Part shown: piece by piece, positions 49,278-58,218 of the stretch
Layout of the letters: every line of letters starts with the position of its first letter
Numbering within the stretch: position 1 is the first letter of the stretch
NCBI RefSeq assembly: GCF_013364275.1
Contig: NZ_CP054932.1
Location: 1,302,001 to 1,366,000 of the forward strand
Direction: 5' to 3'
DNA from: Actinomadura sp. NAK00032
GTDB lineage: Bacteria > Actinomycetota > Actinomycetes > Streptosporangiales > Streptosporangiaceae
DNA: 64,000 nt
Position numbers and translations under genes: made by a program
The notes under the pieces: generated by a model
What the model was told of the DNA's origin: nothing
The model's database searches: none
The model's input: the letters and a program-made list of their open reading frames with translations, nothing else

Positions 49278-50120
49278 ATGGCGACCCTGGTATTGCTCCG
49301 GCATGGCGAAAGCGTTTGGAACGCGGAGGGGCTGTTCACCGGCTGGGTGGACGTCGACCTGTCCGCGAAGGGCGAGAGCGAGGCGACCCGCGGCGGCGAC
49401 CTGCTGCTCGACGCCGACATCACCCCCGACGTGCTGCACACCTCCCTGCTGAAGCGGGCCATCCGCACCGCCAACATCGCCCTGGACGTCGCGGACCTCC
49501 TCTGGATCCCGGTGAAGCGCTCCTGGCGGCTGAACGAGCGCCACTACGGCGCCCTCCAGGGCAAGAACAAGGCGCAGACGCGCGAGGAGTTCGGCGAAGA
49601 GCAGTTCATGACCTGGCGCCGCTCCTACGACACCCCGCCGCCGCCCATCAAGGACGACGACCCGCTGTCCCAGGTCAACGACCTGCGCTACGCCGAGCTG
49701 CCGTCCGAGCTGATCCCGCGCTCGGAGTGCCTCGCCGACGTCGTCGACCGGCTGCTGCCCTACTGGTACGACTCGATCGTCCCCGACCTGGCCGCCGGCA
49801 AGACCGTGATGGTCGCGGCGCACGGCAACTCGCTGCGCGCCATGGTCAAGCACCTGGACGACATCTCCGACGAGCAGATCGTCGGCCTGAACATCCCGAC
49901 CGGCATCCCGCTCGTCTACGAGCTGGACGACGACTTCGCCCCGCTCAAGCGCGGCGGCGAGTACCTCGACCCGTCCGCCGCGAAGGCCGCGATCGAGGCC
50001 GTCAAGAACCAGGGCGCCGCGAAGTCGGACGGCCCGAAGCCGCCGACGCCGCCCGCGAAGGACGCCAAGGACGCCAAGGACGCGAAGAAGGACAAGCCCC
50101 GGCGCGGCCGCAGGAAGTGA
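49278..50120 (+). CDS. gpmA: 2,3-bisphosphoglycerate-dependent phosphoglycerate mutase
   Basis: The product is 280 aa. The phosphohistidine His9 is in [56 protein letters not shown]-like, and [17 protein letters not shown] (second active-site His) are diagnostic. The catalytic domain ends near residue 248. A Lys/Asp/Ala-rich tail, with KDA repeated from a 9-bp unit, and a basic end follow, which is longer than usual for this enzyme. It acts in glycolysis and gluconeogenesis. Confidence 0.96.
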   Translation: MATLVLLRHGESVWNAEGLFTGWVDVDLSAKGESEATRGGDLLLDADITPDVLHTSLLKRAIRTANIALDVADLLWIPVKRSWRLNERHYGALQGKNKAQTREEFGEEQFMTWRRSYDTPPPPIKDDDPLSQVNDLRYAELPSELIPRSECLADVVDRLLPYWYDSIVPDLAAGKTVMVAAHGNSLRAMVKHLDDISDEQIVGLNIPTGIPLVYELDDDFAPLKRGGEYLDPSAAKAAIEAVKNQGAAKSDGPKPPTPPAKDAKDAKDAKKDKPRRGRRK

Positions 50121-50171
50121 CCGCCCGCAAGAAGTGACGGCACGCGAGAAGTGGCGGCACGCGAGAAGTGA
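50106..50171 (+). repeat. 17-bp tandem repeat spanning the gpmA stop
   Basis: Four imperfect copies of a GAAGTGACGGCACGCGA-like unit (GAAGTGACCGCCCGCAA, GAAGTGACGGCACGCGA, GAAGTGGCGGCACGCGA, GAAGTGACC) begin inside the last codons of gpmA and run into the intergenic gap. Confidence 0.75.
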
Positions 50172-50192
50172 CCGCTCCCCGGTCGGCCGTGG

Positions 50193-51293
50193 CTACGGCC
50201 GGCCGGTGCGGGTGAAGGCGAGCCGGGCCGCGCGGCCCTGCTCGCCGGCGGCCCAGCAGCCGCCGTCCGGCGCGCAGTCGACGGTGTCGAAGGAGCCGGT
50301 GTCGAACCGGGTCCAGGTGCGGCCGCCGGTCAGGGTGCCGTCGCTGCCGGTCGGGCCCACGGCCAGCGCGGCCGGGCCCGCGTACACCGGCCACGCCACC
50401 CCCGACCGGTACTCGGCCGGGGGACGGGCCGCGACCCGCCACGTCCGGCCGCCGTCGGAGGTCGTCGCCGCGGCCTTCGGGGACGGTTCGCCGGGACGGT
50501 AGTCGCCGCCGACCGCGATGCCGTGCCGCGAGTCGCGGAACGCGACCGCGAACACCCCGGCCGCCGGTCCGGCGGGCAGCGGCGTGTCGGTGACGGTCCA
50601 GGTCAGGCCGCGGTCCCGGGAGTGGAACACGCGCGAACGGGACGCGCCGCCCGTGGCGAGCCACACGTCCCGCCCGCCATGGCTCACCAGGCACTGCCCG
50701 CTGGCGGCGAACCCGGCCTCGCCCTCCAGTGCCGGGGGCATCCCCTCGGACGGCAGCACCCGCCAGCTCCGGCCGCCGTCGCGGGTGGAGATGATCCGGA
50801 ACCGGCCGTCCACCGGGTCGCTCACGGCCAGCCCGTGCCGCGCGTCGAAGAACGTGACGCAGTCGTAGAACGCCTTCGGGTCGTCGTTCTGGAAACCGAG
50901 CGTCCAGGTGCGGCCGCCATCGGACGTCCGGTAGACGCGGGACGCGTCGCCCTCGCCGATGGCCAGCACGACGGCCCGCCGCGCGTCGAACGCCTCGACG
51001 TCGCGGAACTCCAGCCCGGCGGCTCCGGCGGGCGCGACGTCCCGCCAGCTGCGGCCGCCGTCGGTCGTCCGCAGCACGGTGCCGCCGCTGCCCGCCAGCC
51101 AGGCGACGTCGCGCCCGACCGCGGCCAGCCCGCGCAACCGCGCGTCCGAGCCGGTCGGGGTGAGCCGCCAGCCGGGCCCGCCCGCCTCGGCCCGCGCCGG
51201 TGCCGGGAGCGCGGCGGCGAGCACCGCCGCGAGGACCGCCCCGCACATCCCGGCCACGGCCGGCTTCCGGATCACCGCGCGCATCGGAGTCAT
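50193..51293 (-). CDS. Secreted Ycf48/BNR-repeat beta-propeller protein
   Basis: The product is about 366 aa with a signal peptide (to about residue 37, ending APARA). Repeated sialidase-type Asp-box units follow: TTDGGRSWRD, TSDGGRTWTL, TRDGGRSWRV, SRDRGLTWTV and TSDGGRTWRV, spaced about 50 residues apart. A late TLTGGRTWTRFD unit completes a six- or seven-bladed propeller. Such proteins are often annotated as oxidoreductase or Ycf48-like, but no catalytic residues for a sialidase are evident. ATG 51302 is an alternative start. Confidence 0.82.
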   Translation of the reverse strand: MTPMRAVIRKPAVAGMCGAVLAAVLAAALPAPARAEAGGPGWRLTPTGSDARLRGLAAVGRDVAWLAGSGGTVLRTTDGGRSWRDVAPAGAAGLEFRDVEAFDARRAVVLAIGEGDASRVYRTSDGGRTWTLGFQNDDPKAFYDCVTFFDARHGLAVSDPVDGRFRIISTRDGGRSWRVLPSEGMPPALEGEAGFAASGQCLVSHGGRDVWLATGGASRSRVFHSRDRGLTWTVTDTPLPAGPAAGVFAVAFRDSRHGIAVGGDYRPGEPSPKAAATTSDGGRTWRVAARPPAEYRSGVAWPVYAGPAALAVGPTGSDGTLTGGRTWTRFDTGSFDTVDCAPDGGCWAAGEQGRAARLAFTRTGRP

Positions 51294-51365
51294 GCCGCGC
51301 AAGCTAACGAAAGTTGATCAAGCCGTCCAGACCCATTCGCCGGTCGCCACCGCCGCCGGGGCCCG

Positions 51366-53519
51366 TCAGTCGAGGGTGATGTCGACGCGGTCGATCTCGC
51401 CGCCCGTGAAGGGGTAGGCGGGCGGGTGGTCGCCGACCGGGGAGCCGGTGGTGAGGCCGATGTCGAAGGTCTCGTCGATGGAGAACACGGCGGGCGGGGT
51501 CGCGGCGATCCGGCCGCCGGCGGCCTCCGCCCCGTCGACGGTGAGCACGAGCGTGCCGCCGCGTCCGAGGCCGTCGCTGTCGGCGGTGAAGTCGACCCGC
51601 AGGGTGTGGCGGCCCGGCGCCAGGACGACGTCGGGGACGAGTTCGGCCACCGCGATCTCGAACGTGCGGTAGACGAACACGGGACGGCCCGTGTCGCCGA
51701 CGAACAGCGACCAGCCCGCGGCCCGGCCGCCCATCGTGGCGATGACGCCGCGCGGCCGGCCGGTGACGTCCAGCGCCGCCTCCAGCGTCCAGGACCGGCC
51801 GATCATGCGGGGCGCGTTGCTCTCCGGGATGCCGACGGCGCCGGGGTGGTAGGTGAACTTCTTGCGCCCGGCGGCGAGGTTGGGCATGCGGGTGCGGGAG
51901 ACGCGGGCGTCGCGCAGCGGGAGGATGCCGACGCGTCCCGCCTCCCGCTCGAACACCGCCCGGAGTTCGGCGAGGCGCTCGGGCTCGGTCGCGGCGAGGT
52001 CGTTCGCCTGGCTGAAGTCCTCCTCCAGGTTGTAGAGCTCCCAGACGTCGTCCTCGAACGGGCGGCCCTTGCCCGGCAGGGCGACGCCCCACGGGACGCC
52101 GCCGTGGTGTGCGGACGCCATCCAGCCCTCGTGGTAGACCGACCGGTGCCCGTAGACCTCGAAGTACTGGGTGGTGTGCCGTTCCGGCGCGGACGGGTCG
52201 TCGAAGCTGTAGCACAGGCTCGTCCCGTGCATCGGCTCCTGCGGGACGCCGTTCACCGTGTCCGGCATCGTCAGCCCGGCCGCCTCCAGGATCGTCGGCG
52301 CGACGTCGTTGACATGCGAGAACTGGCTGCGCAGCCCGCCGGCGGCGATGCCGTTCGGCCAGGTCAGCGCCATCGGGTTGCGGGTGCCGCCGAGGTGCGA
52401 GGCGATCTGCTTGACCCACTGGAACGGGGAGGTCATCGCCCACGCCCACCCGGCGGGGTACTGCGGGTAGGACTCGGCGGTGCCGATCACGTCGAGCTTG
52501 GCGAGGGCGTCGGCCGGCGACTCGGTGATGCCCTGGAGCGCCCCCATGTAGTTGACGCTGCCGGGCAGCCCGCCCTCGGCGCTGCTGCCGTTGTCGCCGA
52601 CGATGTAGACGAACATGGTGTCGTCGAAGATGCCGCTGTGCTTGAGCTCCTGGACGAGCCGGCCGATCTGGACGTCCGTGTGCTCCAGGAAGCCCGCGTA
52701 CACCTCCATGAGGCGTTCGGCCATCGCGCGCTCGTCGTCGGAGAGGCTGTCCCAGCTCGGGATCTCCTCCGGGCGCGGGGTCGTCCGGGTGCCCGGCGGG
52801 ACGACGCCGCGCTCGATCTGCCGCTCCAGGATCCGCTCGCGCTCGGCGTCCCAGCCGTGCGCGAACCGGCCCCGGTAGCGGGCGCTCCACTCCGGCGGGA
52901 CGTGCAGCGGCGCGTGCGTGGCGCCCGGTGCGAGGTAGAGGAAGAACGGCCGGTCGGGGGTCATCGACTGCTGCATCCGGATCCAGCGGATCGACTGGTC
53001 CACCAGGTCCTCGGTGAGGTGGTAGCCGGGGTCGGACGGCGGTTCGACCGGGGCCGTCCCCTCGTAGAGGGTCGGCTGGTACTGGTGGGTCTCGCCGCCG
53101 AGGAACCCGTAGAAGCGGTCGAAGCCCTGCCCGGTGGGCCAGCGGTCGAACGGCCCCGCCTGCGACGACTCCCACGGCGGCGCCAGGTGCCACTTGCCGA
53201 CGCACGCGGTGGAGTAGCCGCTCTGCCGCAGGACCGTCGCGATGGTGGCGCTCTCCGGCCGCAGCACGCCCTCGTATCCGGGGTGGGCGTTGGCGCTGTT
53301 GAGGACGGTCCCGACACCGGCCGCGTGCGCGTCGCGTCCGGTCAGCAGGGACGCCCGAGTCGGGGAGCAGATCGCCGTCGTGTGGAACCGGTTGTAGGCG
53401 AGGCCCTCGGCGCGCATCGCGTCCAGCGTGGGGGTGGCGATGGAGCCGCCGAACGTGGCGGCGGCGCCGTAGCCGACGTCGTCGAGCAGCACGAGGACGA
53501 CGTTCGGGCGGCGGGTCAT
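51366..53519 (-). CDS. Arylsulfatase-type sulfatase (formylglycine-dependent)
   Basis: The product is 717 aa. The metal-binding start is NVVLVLLDDVGYGAAATFGG (Asp13, Asp14). The modification motif is C-S-P-T-R at 51-55 (TTAICSPTRASLLTGR), where the Cys must become formylglycine. GKWHLAPPW and VYIVGDNGSS are further family blocks. The catalytic domain is followed by a C-terminal ~170-residue beta-rich region. It starts within the stop of the upstream MBL-type sulfatase (ATGA overlap), so the two are cotranscribed. The substrate is unknown. Confidence 0.93.
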   Translation of the reverse strand: MTRRPNVVLVLLDDVGYGAAATFGGSIATPTLDAMRAEGLAYNRFHTTAICSPTRASLLTGRDAHAAGVGTVLNSANAHPGYEGVLRPESATIATVLRQSGYSTACVGKWHLAPPWESSQAGPFDRWPTGQGFDRFYGFLGGETHQYQPTLYEGTAPVEPPSDPGYHLTEDLVDQSIRWIRMQQSMTPDRPFFLYLAPGATHAPLHVPPEWSARYRGRFAHGWDAERERILERQIERGVVPPGTRTTPRPEEIPSWDSLSDDERAMAERLMEVYAGFLEHTDVQIGRLVQELKHSGIFDDTMFVYIVGDNGSSAEGGLPGSVNYMGALQGITESPADALAKLDVIGTAESYPQYPAGWAWAMTSPFQWVKQIASHLGGTRNPMALTWPNGIAAGGLRSQFSHVNDVAPTILEAAGLTMPDTVNGVPQEPMHGTSLCYSFDDPSAPERHTTQYFEVYGHRSVYHEGWMASAHHGGVPWGVALPGKGRPFEDDVWELYNLEEDFSQANDLAATEPERLAELRAVFEREAGRVGILPLRDARVSRTRMPNLAAGRKKFTYHPGAVGIPESNAPRMIGRSWTLEAALDVTGRPRGVIATMGGRAAGWSLFVGDTGRPVFVYRTFEIAVAELVPDVVLAPGRHTLRVDFTADSDGLGRGGTLVLTVDGAEAAGGRIAATPPAVFSIDETFDIGLTTGSPVGDHPPAYPFTGGEIDRVDITLD

Positions 53520-54820
53520 CGCGCCGCCTCCTTGCGGGCCCGCTCGACCCACTGGCGGCTCACGCGCAGGTTCACCTGGGCCATCAGGGAGGGCTCGGCG
53601 GACGCCCGGTGCTCCAGGACCTCGGCGTAGCAGTCCTGCGCGCCGGGATCGGAGCGGTCCGCGAGGAACGCCCATTCGGCGAGGTGGCTCGCCATGCGCG
53701 GGTCGGTGTCCTGGAGTTCGCGGGCGCGGGCGGCGAGGACGGCCGTGCCGCCCGCGAGCCGGGCGATCTCGGCGGCCTGCGCCGCCTTCGGCGCGGGCAG
53801 CAGGTCGGCGGGGTGGCCGTTCCACCAGCCGCCGTAGCGGCGGATGACGTTGCGGCAGATGAACTCGGGCTTGTCGTAGATCGCCACGAGCCGGGGGTGC
53901 GCGGCCAGCTCGGCGGGGACGCGCAGGGACTCGACGATCTCCTCGGGCGGTGTCCCGGCGTTCAGGCCGTCCAGCGCGTGGTCGACGATGTGCCGCAGGT
54001 AGCGGGCCATGGCGCCCAGCTCGTCCTGGATCCCCGCGGCGCCCCGGACGAGGTCGCCGTGCCCCGGGATGATCACTTCGGGGCGCAGCGCGGCCATGGC
54101 GTCGGCGGCGTCCGCCCACTCCTCGGCGTAGCGCTGCACCTTCTTCGGGTTGCCCGCGTTGGGCAGGTAGCCGGTGACCAGGTCGCCAGCGGCGATGACG
54201 CCGCGCTCGGGCGCCCAGACCCAGGTCGCGTCGTCGGTCTCGCCCTTGGCGTGGAACAGCTCGAACCGCTCGCCGCCGATGGTGAGGGTGAGGGCGTCGC
54301 GGTACGTCTCGTCCGGCCAGACGAAGTCGGACTCCTTCGAGGCCCAGGCGGGCCCGCCGTCCGGCCCGGGGAGCTGCCCGTTGACGCGGGCGTTGAGCCC
54401 GGACGTCTTCATGTAGCGGCGGAAGTGGGCGGGGACGTTCTCGTGCGCGATCACCCGCGGCCGCTCGCCCGCCTCCAGGAACGCCCAGAGGCCGAACGCG
54501 TGGTCGCTGTGGCCGTGCGTGTAGACGACGGTGTGCAGCGGCCGCGCGCTGATCGCGCGGACGGCCGCCAGCAGCGCCGGGCCGTCTCCGGCGCAGCCGC
54601 AGTCGACCAGCAGCAGGCCCTCGTCCGTCTCGAACAGGGCGACGTTGACCATGCCGGGCTGGATGTAGTGGGTGCGCGGCGCCGCCTCCACGACCAGCGG
54701 CTCGCGGCCGGAGCCGTGCGCGCGGGAGAAGATGTGCCGGGCCTGGTCCGGACTGAAAAGCCCGAACGCCGATTCGGCGGTCCGCCGCTGGTTGTCGGGA
54801 AACGTGGGAGCGTTCGGCAT
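53516..54820 (-). CDS. Metallo-beta-lactamase-fold alkyl sulfatase (BDS1/SdsA1-like)
   Basis: The product is 434 aa. The zinc motif is THGHSDH at 101-107, with VIIPGHGD and HAKGETDD supplying further ligands. The second half (about 250-400) resembles the alkyl-sulfatase dimerisation domain (YDKPEFICRNVIRRYGGWWNGHP). SdsA1-class enzymes are about 650 aa with a C-terminal SCP2-like domain, which is missing here, so this is a shorter relative. It is first in an operon with the arylsulfatase-type gene and divergent from a TetR gene. Confidence 0.9.
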   Translation of the reverse strand: MPNAPTFPDNQRRTAESAFGLFSPDQARHIFSRAHGSGREPLVVEAAPRTHYIQPGMVNVALFETDEGLLLVDCGCAGDGPALLAAVRAISARPLHTVVYTHGHSDHAFGLWAFLEAGERPRVIAHENVPAHFRRYMKTSGLNARVNGQLPGPDGGPAWASKESDFVWPDETYRDALTLTIGGERFELFHAKGETDDATWVWAPERGVIAAGDLVTGYLPNAGNPKKVQRYAEEWADAADAMAALRPEVIIPGHGDLVRGAAGIQDELGAMARYLRHIVDHALDGLNAGTPPEEIVESLRVPAELAAHPRLVAIYDKPEFICRNVIRRYGGWWNGHPADLLPAPKAAQAAEIARLAGGTAVLAARARELQDTDPRMASHLAEWAFLADRSDPGAQDCYAEVLEHRASAEPSLMAQVNLRVSRQWVERARKEAAR

Positions 54821-54838
54821 CGCGAGCCTCCAGCAGGT

Positions 54839-54880
54839 TTAAGTCACGTGGCTTAGGCACGTTAAAGCAGCTCGCTTAAC
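54839..54880. promoter_or_regulatory. Paired TetR operators upstream of the sulfatase operon
   Basis: TTTAAGTCACGTGGCTTAGG (about 54838-54857) and GTTAAAGCAGCTCGCTTAAC (54861-54880) both show a TTAA(G)...(C)TTAA dyad. They lie between the divergent sulfatase and tetR starts. A third related site occurs at 55636-55655. Confidence 0.7.
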
Positions 54881-54924
54881 TGGTCAAGGGCTACGGTGCC
54901 GCGGGTTCTTGTAGGGTGGTCGCC

Positions 54925-55602
54925 GTGAGCGCGGTAAAGGGGGCGGCCGGGGTGCGCGACACCCGCGCCCGGCTCATCGACGTCGCCGAGCGGCTCTTCG
55001 CCGAGTACGGCATCGAGGCGGTGTCGCTGCGCATGGTCGGCACCGAGGCGGGCCAGCGCAACAACTCCGCCGTGCTGTACCACTTCGGCTCCAAGGACGG
55101 CCTGATCGCCGCGATCATCGACGTCCGGTCCGCGCCGGTGGACGCGCGCCGCGCCGAGCTGGCGGCGGCGCTGCGCGCCGGCGGCGGGCCGCCCGACCCG
55201 GCCGAGCTGATCGGCCTGCTCCTCCAGCCGCTCGTGGAGACGATCGGCGCGACCGGCGAACGCACCTGGTACCTGCGGTTTCTCGCCAACGTCATGGACC
55301 ACCCGATGTTCGAGGCGCCGTGGCGGCCGGACGCGTCCCGCCCGCCCGGCGCCCCCGCGCGGCCCGACCCGCCGGCGATGCGTCACCTGCGCGTGGAGTG
55401 GCGGCGGCTGCTGCCGGACCTGCCGGACGCCGAGTTCGAGCGCCGGACGCGCTGGACGATGATCGCCGCGTTCCGGCTGCTGGCCGACTACGAGCGGCAG
55501 CGCTCGGCCGCCCCCGCCGCGGCGCCGCCCGCCGGCCAGGTCGTCGCCGACCTGACCCGGATGCTGCTGGCGCTGATGCAGGCCCCGCACCCGGCGCCCT
55601 GA
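54925..55602 (+). CDS. TetR-family regulator of the sulfatase module
   Basis: The product is about 225 aa. The HTH reads DTRARLIDVAERLFAEYGIEAVSLRMVGTEAGQRNNSAVLYHFGSKDGLIAAI (about 12-65). The recognition helix with NNSAVLYHFG is characteristic of a TetR subgroup next to catabolic genes. GTG 54925 is preferred over GTG 54916. Three matched dyads, two on one side of the gene and one after it, suggest it controls the sulfatases, itself and the downstream MFS gene. Confidence 0.88.
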   Translation: MSAVKGAAGVRDTRARLIDVAERLFAEYGIEAVSLRMVGTEAGQRNNSAVLYHFGSKDGLIAAIIDVRSAPVDARRAELAAALRAGGGPPDPAELIGLLLQPLVETIGATGERTWYLRFLANVMDHPMFEAPWRPDASRPPGAPARPDPPAMRHLRVEWRRLLPDLPDAEFERRTRWTMIAAFRLLADYERQRSAAPAAAPPAGQVVADLTRMLLALMQAPHPAP

Positions 55603-55635
55603 CCCGCGCCCCCGCCCGCCCGCGCCGCCCGTGTC

Positions 55636-55655
55636 GTTAAATCACCGGGCTTAAC
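55636..55655. promoter_or_regulatory. Third TetR-type operator, upstream of the MFS gene
   Basis: GTTAAATCACCGGGCTTAAC shares GTTAA/CTTAAC arms with the site at 54861-54880. It lies about 140 bp before the MFS start and 33 bp after the tetR stop. Confidence 0.65.
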
Positions 55656-55796
55656 TTCGCCGACGGCATTTCCCGACCTAAGTCCCACTGAGTGGGATCG
55701 TCCTTGCGTGGCCCGGATCACTCATCGAGTTTCGGCTTTTACAAATCGACGCCGAATGGCCGACGGCCGTCGTATCCGAAACGATCGAAGGATCCC

Positions 55797-57290
55797 ATGG
55801 CACTCGATCTCACCCCTGCCCATGGTGCGGCGCCGAGGTACCGGCTCCTGCTCGCCCTCGCCGTCATCATCCTGTTCTCCGAGACCGCGACCTTCGAAGT
55901 CCTCATGGTCATGCCGGCGCTGCCGGACATGGCCGCCCACTTCCAGACCACCGCCGTCGCCTGGGTCGTCTCGATCCTCACCCTCGCCGGCGCGACGATC
56001 ATGCCGCTGGTCGGCCGCGCCGCCGACCGGTGGGGCAAGAAGCGCGTCATCGTCCTGCTCGGCTGCGTGTTCCTCGCGGGCAGCGTGCTGTGCGCGACGG
56101 CGGAGTCGTTCCCGCTGCTGCTGGCCGGCCGGGCCATGCAGGGCTCGATGGTCGGGATCGTGGGCCTGTCCTACAGCCTGGTCCGCGACATCATGCCGCG
56201 GGACTTCGTCCCGGTCGCCCTCGGCATGGTGGTCACGGGTGTCGGCATGTCGGCCGTCGTCGGCCCGTTCGCCGCCGGGGCGCTCATCGACGCCTTCGGC
56301 TTCCGCGGCGTCTACTGGTTCATGGCGGCGTACGTGGCGCTCCTGCTCCCGCTGTACGCGCTGCTGATCCCCGAGAGCGCGACCCGGGTGGGCCAGCCGA
56401 TCGACTACCTCGGCTCGGCGCTGCTCGGCCCGGCCGCCGGCGCGCTGCTGTACGGCCTGTCCCGCGGCTCCGACCACGGCTGGACGACCCCCGGCGCGCT
56501 CGGCTTCCTGGCCGCCGGCGTCGTCCTGCTGGCGGGCTTCCTGGTGCGGCAGCGGACGGCGCGGCACCCGCTGATCGCGCCGCGGATCCTGTTCGGCCCC
56601 CGGTTCGCGCCCACCCTGCTCGCCGTCGGATGCGTCTCCTACATGATGAACGCCCACGCCCTGATCGTGCCCACCATGCTCCGGACGCCGGAGGGCGCGG
56701 GCGGCACCGATTACGGCGCGGGCCTGTCCGCGACCGGGTACGCGATGTGGACGTGGCCGCTCGGCGTGATGGCGATGGTCATGGGACCGCTCGGCGGCTA
56801 CCTCGCCAAGCGGTTCGGCCCCCGGTGGGTCCTGCTCGGCGCGGCCTGCCTGTTCCTGCTGACCCTGCTCGTCGGCGCGCAGTTGCCGCACGTCTTCTGG
56901 CAGGTCGCGGCGATGAGCGTCATCGCCGGCATGGCGGTCGGGTTCCTGCACTCGTCCAACGCCAACCTCGTCCAGGACGCGCTGCCGTCGTCGCACAGCG
57001 GCGTCGGGAACACGATCGGCGCCATGAACTCGCTGCTGGCTGCGTCTGTGGGCAGCACCATCACCGGCATCGTCATGGCGGACCACGTCCGGGCCACCCA
57101 CCCGGTCACCCACGCGGTGCTCTACCAACCGGACGCCTTCACTAACGGCTACATGTACGCGGCCGTCGTCGGCGCTGTCGGCCTAGTGGTGGCCCTCGTC
57201 ATGCGTCACGGCCGCCGTCCCGCCGAGGGCGGCCTGTCCGAGGACGACGACCGCCCCACCGCCAAGGACGGTGCCGCCCTGGCCTCCTGA
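55797..57290 (+). CDS. DHA2-type MFS transporter linked to the sulfatase module
   Basis: The product is 497 aa with 14 predicted helices. The N-terminus contains FEVLMVMPALPDMAAHFQTTAVAWVVSILTLAGATIMPLVGRAADRWGKKR, with motif A. Motif C is in VALGMVVTGVGMSAVVGPFAAGALIDAFGFRGVYWFM. ATG 55797 opens the cytoplasmic head MALDLTPAHGAAPRYR. The longer frame has no ribosome site. The upstream operator suggests coregulation with the sulfatases; import of substrate or export of product are both possible. Confidence 0.92.
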   Translation: MALDLTPAHGAAPRYRLLLALAVIILFSETATFEVLMVMPALPDMAAHFQTTAVAWVVSILTLAGATIMPLVGRAADRWGKKRVIVLLGCVFLAGSVLCATAESFPLLLAGRAMQGSMVGIVGLSYSLVRDIMPRDFVPVALGMVVTGVGMSAVVGPFAAGALIDAFGFRGVYWFMAAYVALLLPLYALLIPESATRVGQPIDYLGSALLGPAAGALLYGLSRGSDHGWTTPGALGFLAAGVVLLAGFLVRQRTARHPLIAPRILFGPRFAPTLLAVGCVSYMMNAHALIVPTMLRTPEGAGGTDYGAGLSATGYAMWTWPLGVMAMVMGPLGGYLAKRFGPRWVLLGAACLFLLTLLVGAQLPHVFWQVAAMSVIAGMAVGFLHSSNANLVQDALPSSHSGVGNTIGAMNSLLAASVGSTITGIVMADHVRATHPVTHAVLYQPDAFTNGYMYAAVVGAVGLVVALVMRHGRRPAEGGLSEDDDRPTAKDGAALAS

Positions 57291-57313
57291 CCGTCCCGTC
57301 CCGATTCGGGCAC

Positions 57314-57361
57314 GGCGGGGCCGGTGCCGCCGCTCCACGCGAGCGCGGCACCGGCCCCGCC
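57314..57361. terminator. Strong bidirectional terminator hairpin
   Basis: A perfect 17-bp stem, left arm 57314-57330 (GGCGGGGCCGGTGCCGC) and right arm 57345-57361, has a 14-base loop. It lies between the MFS stop and the convergent phoU stop and can serve both. Confidence 0.85.
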
Positions 57362-57389
57362 AGTGGTCTCCCGGCACCGACGTCCGGGC

Positions 57390-58052
57390 TCAGGACAGGT
57401 CGGTGATCTCCTCCGGCCGCTGCCCGGTCACCAGGTAGACGACGTTCTCCGCCACATGGACGGCGTGGTCGGCGAAGCGCTCGAAGTAGCGCCCGGCGAG
57501 GGTGATGTCGACGGCCGGCTCGACGCCGTGCTTCCACTTGGGGGACAGCAGGATGTCGAACAGCCGCCGGTGGAGGCGGTCCATCTGGTCGTCGTCGGCG
57601 TCGAGTTCGAGGCCCATCTCCACGTCCTGGGACGCGATGACGCTGCCCGTCTTGGCGATCATGCGCTCGGCGATCTGCCCCATCTCCAGGACGGTCGCCT
57701 GCAGCTCCGGCGGGACGGCCGTCTCGGGGTGCCGGCGGCGGGCGGTCTTGGCGATGTGCACGGCGAGGTCGCCCATGCGCTCCAGGTCGCCGCTCATCCG
57801 CAGCGCCGTGATCAGCGTGCGCAGGTCGCCGGCGACCGGCTGCTGGCGCGCCATCAGGTCGAAGACGGTCGCCTCGATGTCGGCGTCGATCTTGTTGACG
57901 TGCTCGTCACCGCTGATGACCTCCTCCGAGAGCCGCAGATCGGCGTCCAGCAGGGCGGTCACCGCACGGGCCATCGCGGACCGGACGAGGCGGGTCATCT
58001 CCACCAGGCTGTCGGTGAGGGAGTCGAGTTCCTCGTGGTAGGCGTCGCGCAA
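57390..58052 (-). CDS. phoU: Phosphate signalling protein PhoU
   Basis: The product is 220 aa. It has two three-helix PhoU bundles: LRDAYHEELDSLTDSLVEMTRLVRSAMARAVTALLDAD, then RTLITALRMSGDLERMGDLAVHIAKTARRR, and later RYFERFADHAVHVAENVVYLVTGQ. The ExxxD metal-binding signatures are ERMGD and ERFAD. TTG 58052 fits an AAGGA ribosome site 6 bases upstream and the usual RDAYHEEL N-terminus. It modulates phosphate uptake and PhoR signalling. It is divergent from phoR-phoP, with a PHO-box array between. Confidence 0.95.
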   Translation of the reverse strand: MRDAYHEELDSLTDSLVEMTRLVRSAMARAVTALLDADLRLSEEVISGDEHVNKIDADIEATVFDLMARQQPVAGDLRTLITALRMSGDLERMGDLAVHIAKTARRRHPETAVPPELQATVLEMGQIAERMIAKTGSVIASQDVEMGLELDADDDQMDRLHRRLFDILLSPKWKHGVEPAVDITLAGRYFERFADHAVHVAENVVYLVTGQRPEEITDLS

Positions 58053-58112
58053 TTGAAGTCCTTCGCTGGGAACCGGGGGAGGGCGGACTCGCCCACGCAA
58101 CAGCCTGCCCCG

Positions 58113-58156
58113 CCGTCGTGAACGAGTCCGGAGGGGAAGGTGAACTTTAAGGGAAC
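58113..58156 (-). promoter_or_regulatory. PHO-box array with 11-bp phasing between phoU and phoR
   Basis: On the minus strand, GTTCCCTTAAA, GTTCACCTTCC, a degenerate CCTCCGGACTC unit and GTTCACGACGG run at exact 11-bp steps. Streptomyces PhoP binds direct 11-bp units beginning GTTCA, and the divergent phoU/phoRP region carries such boxes there. The array lies 61 bp upstream of phoU and 62 bp from phoR, so it could serve both. Confidence 0.75.
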
Positions 58157-58218
58157 GAGACGTACCTGACCTGCACCGCGGGGAAGGGTAGCTCGTTTCG
58201 CCGCTTACGATCCGTGGT

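Noticed and set aside
53520-54860. In-frame extension of the sulfatase to 1164 aa
   Set aside because: The extension is a shadow of the alkyl sulfatase in another frame; the sulfatase metal motif begins right after ATG 53519.
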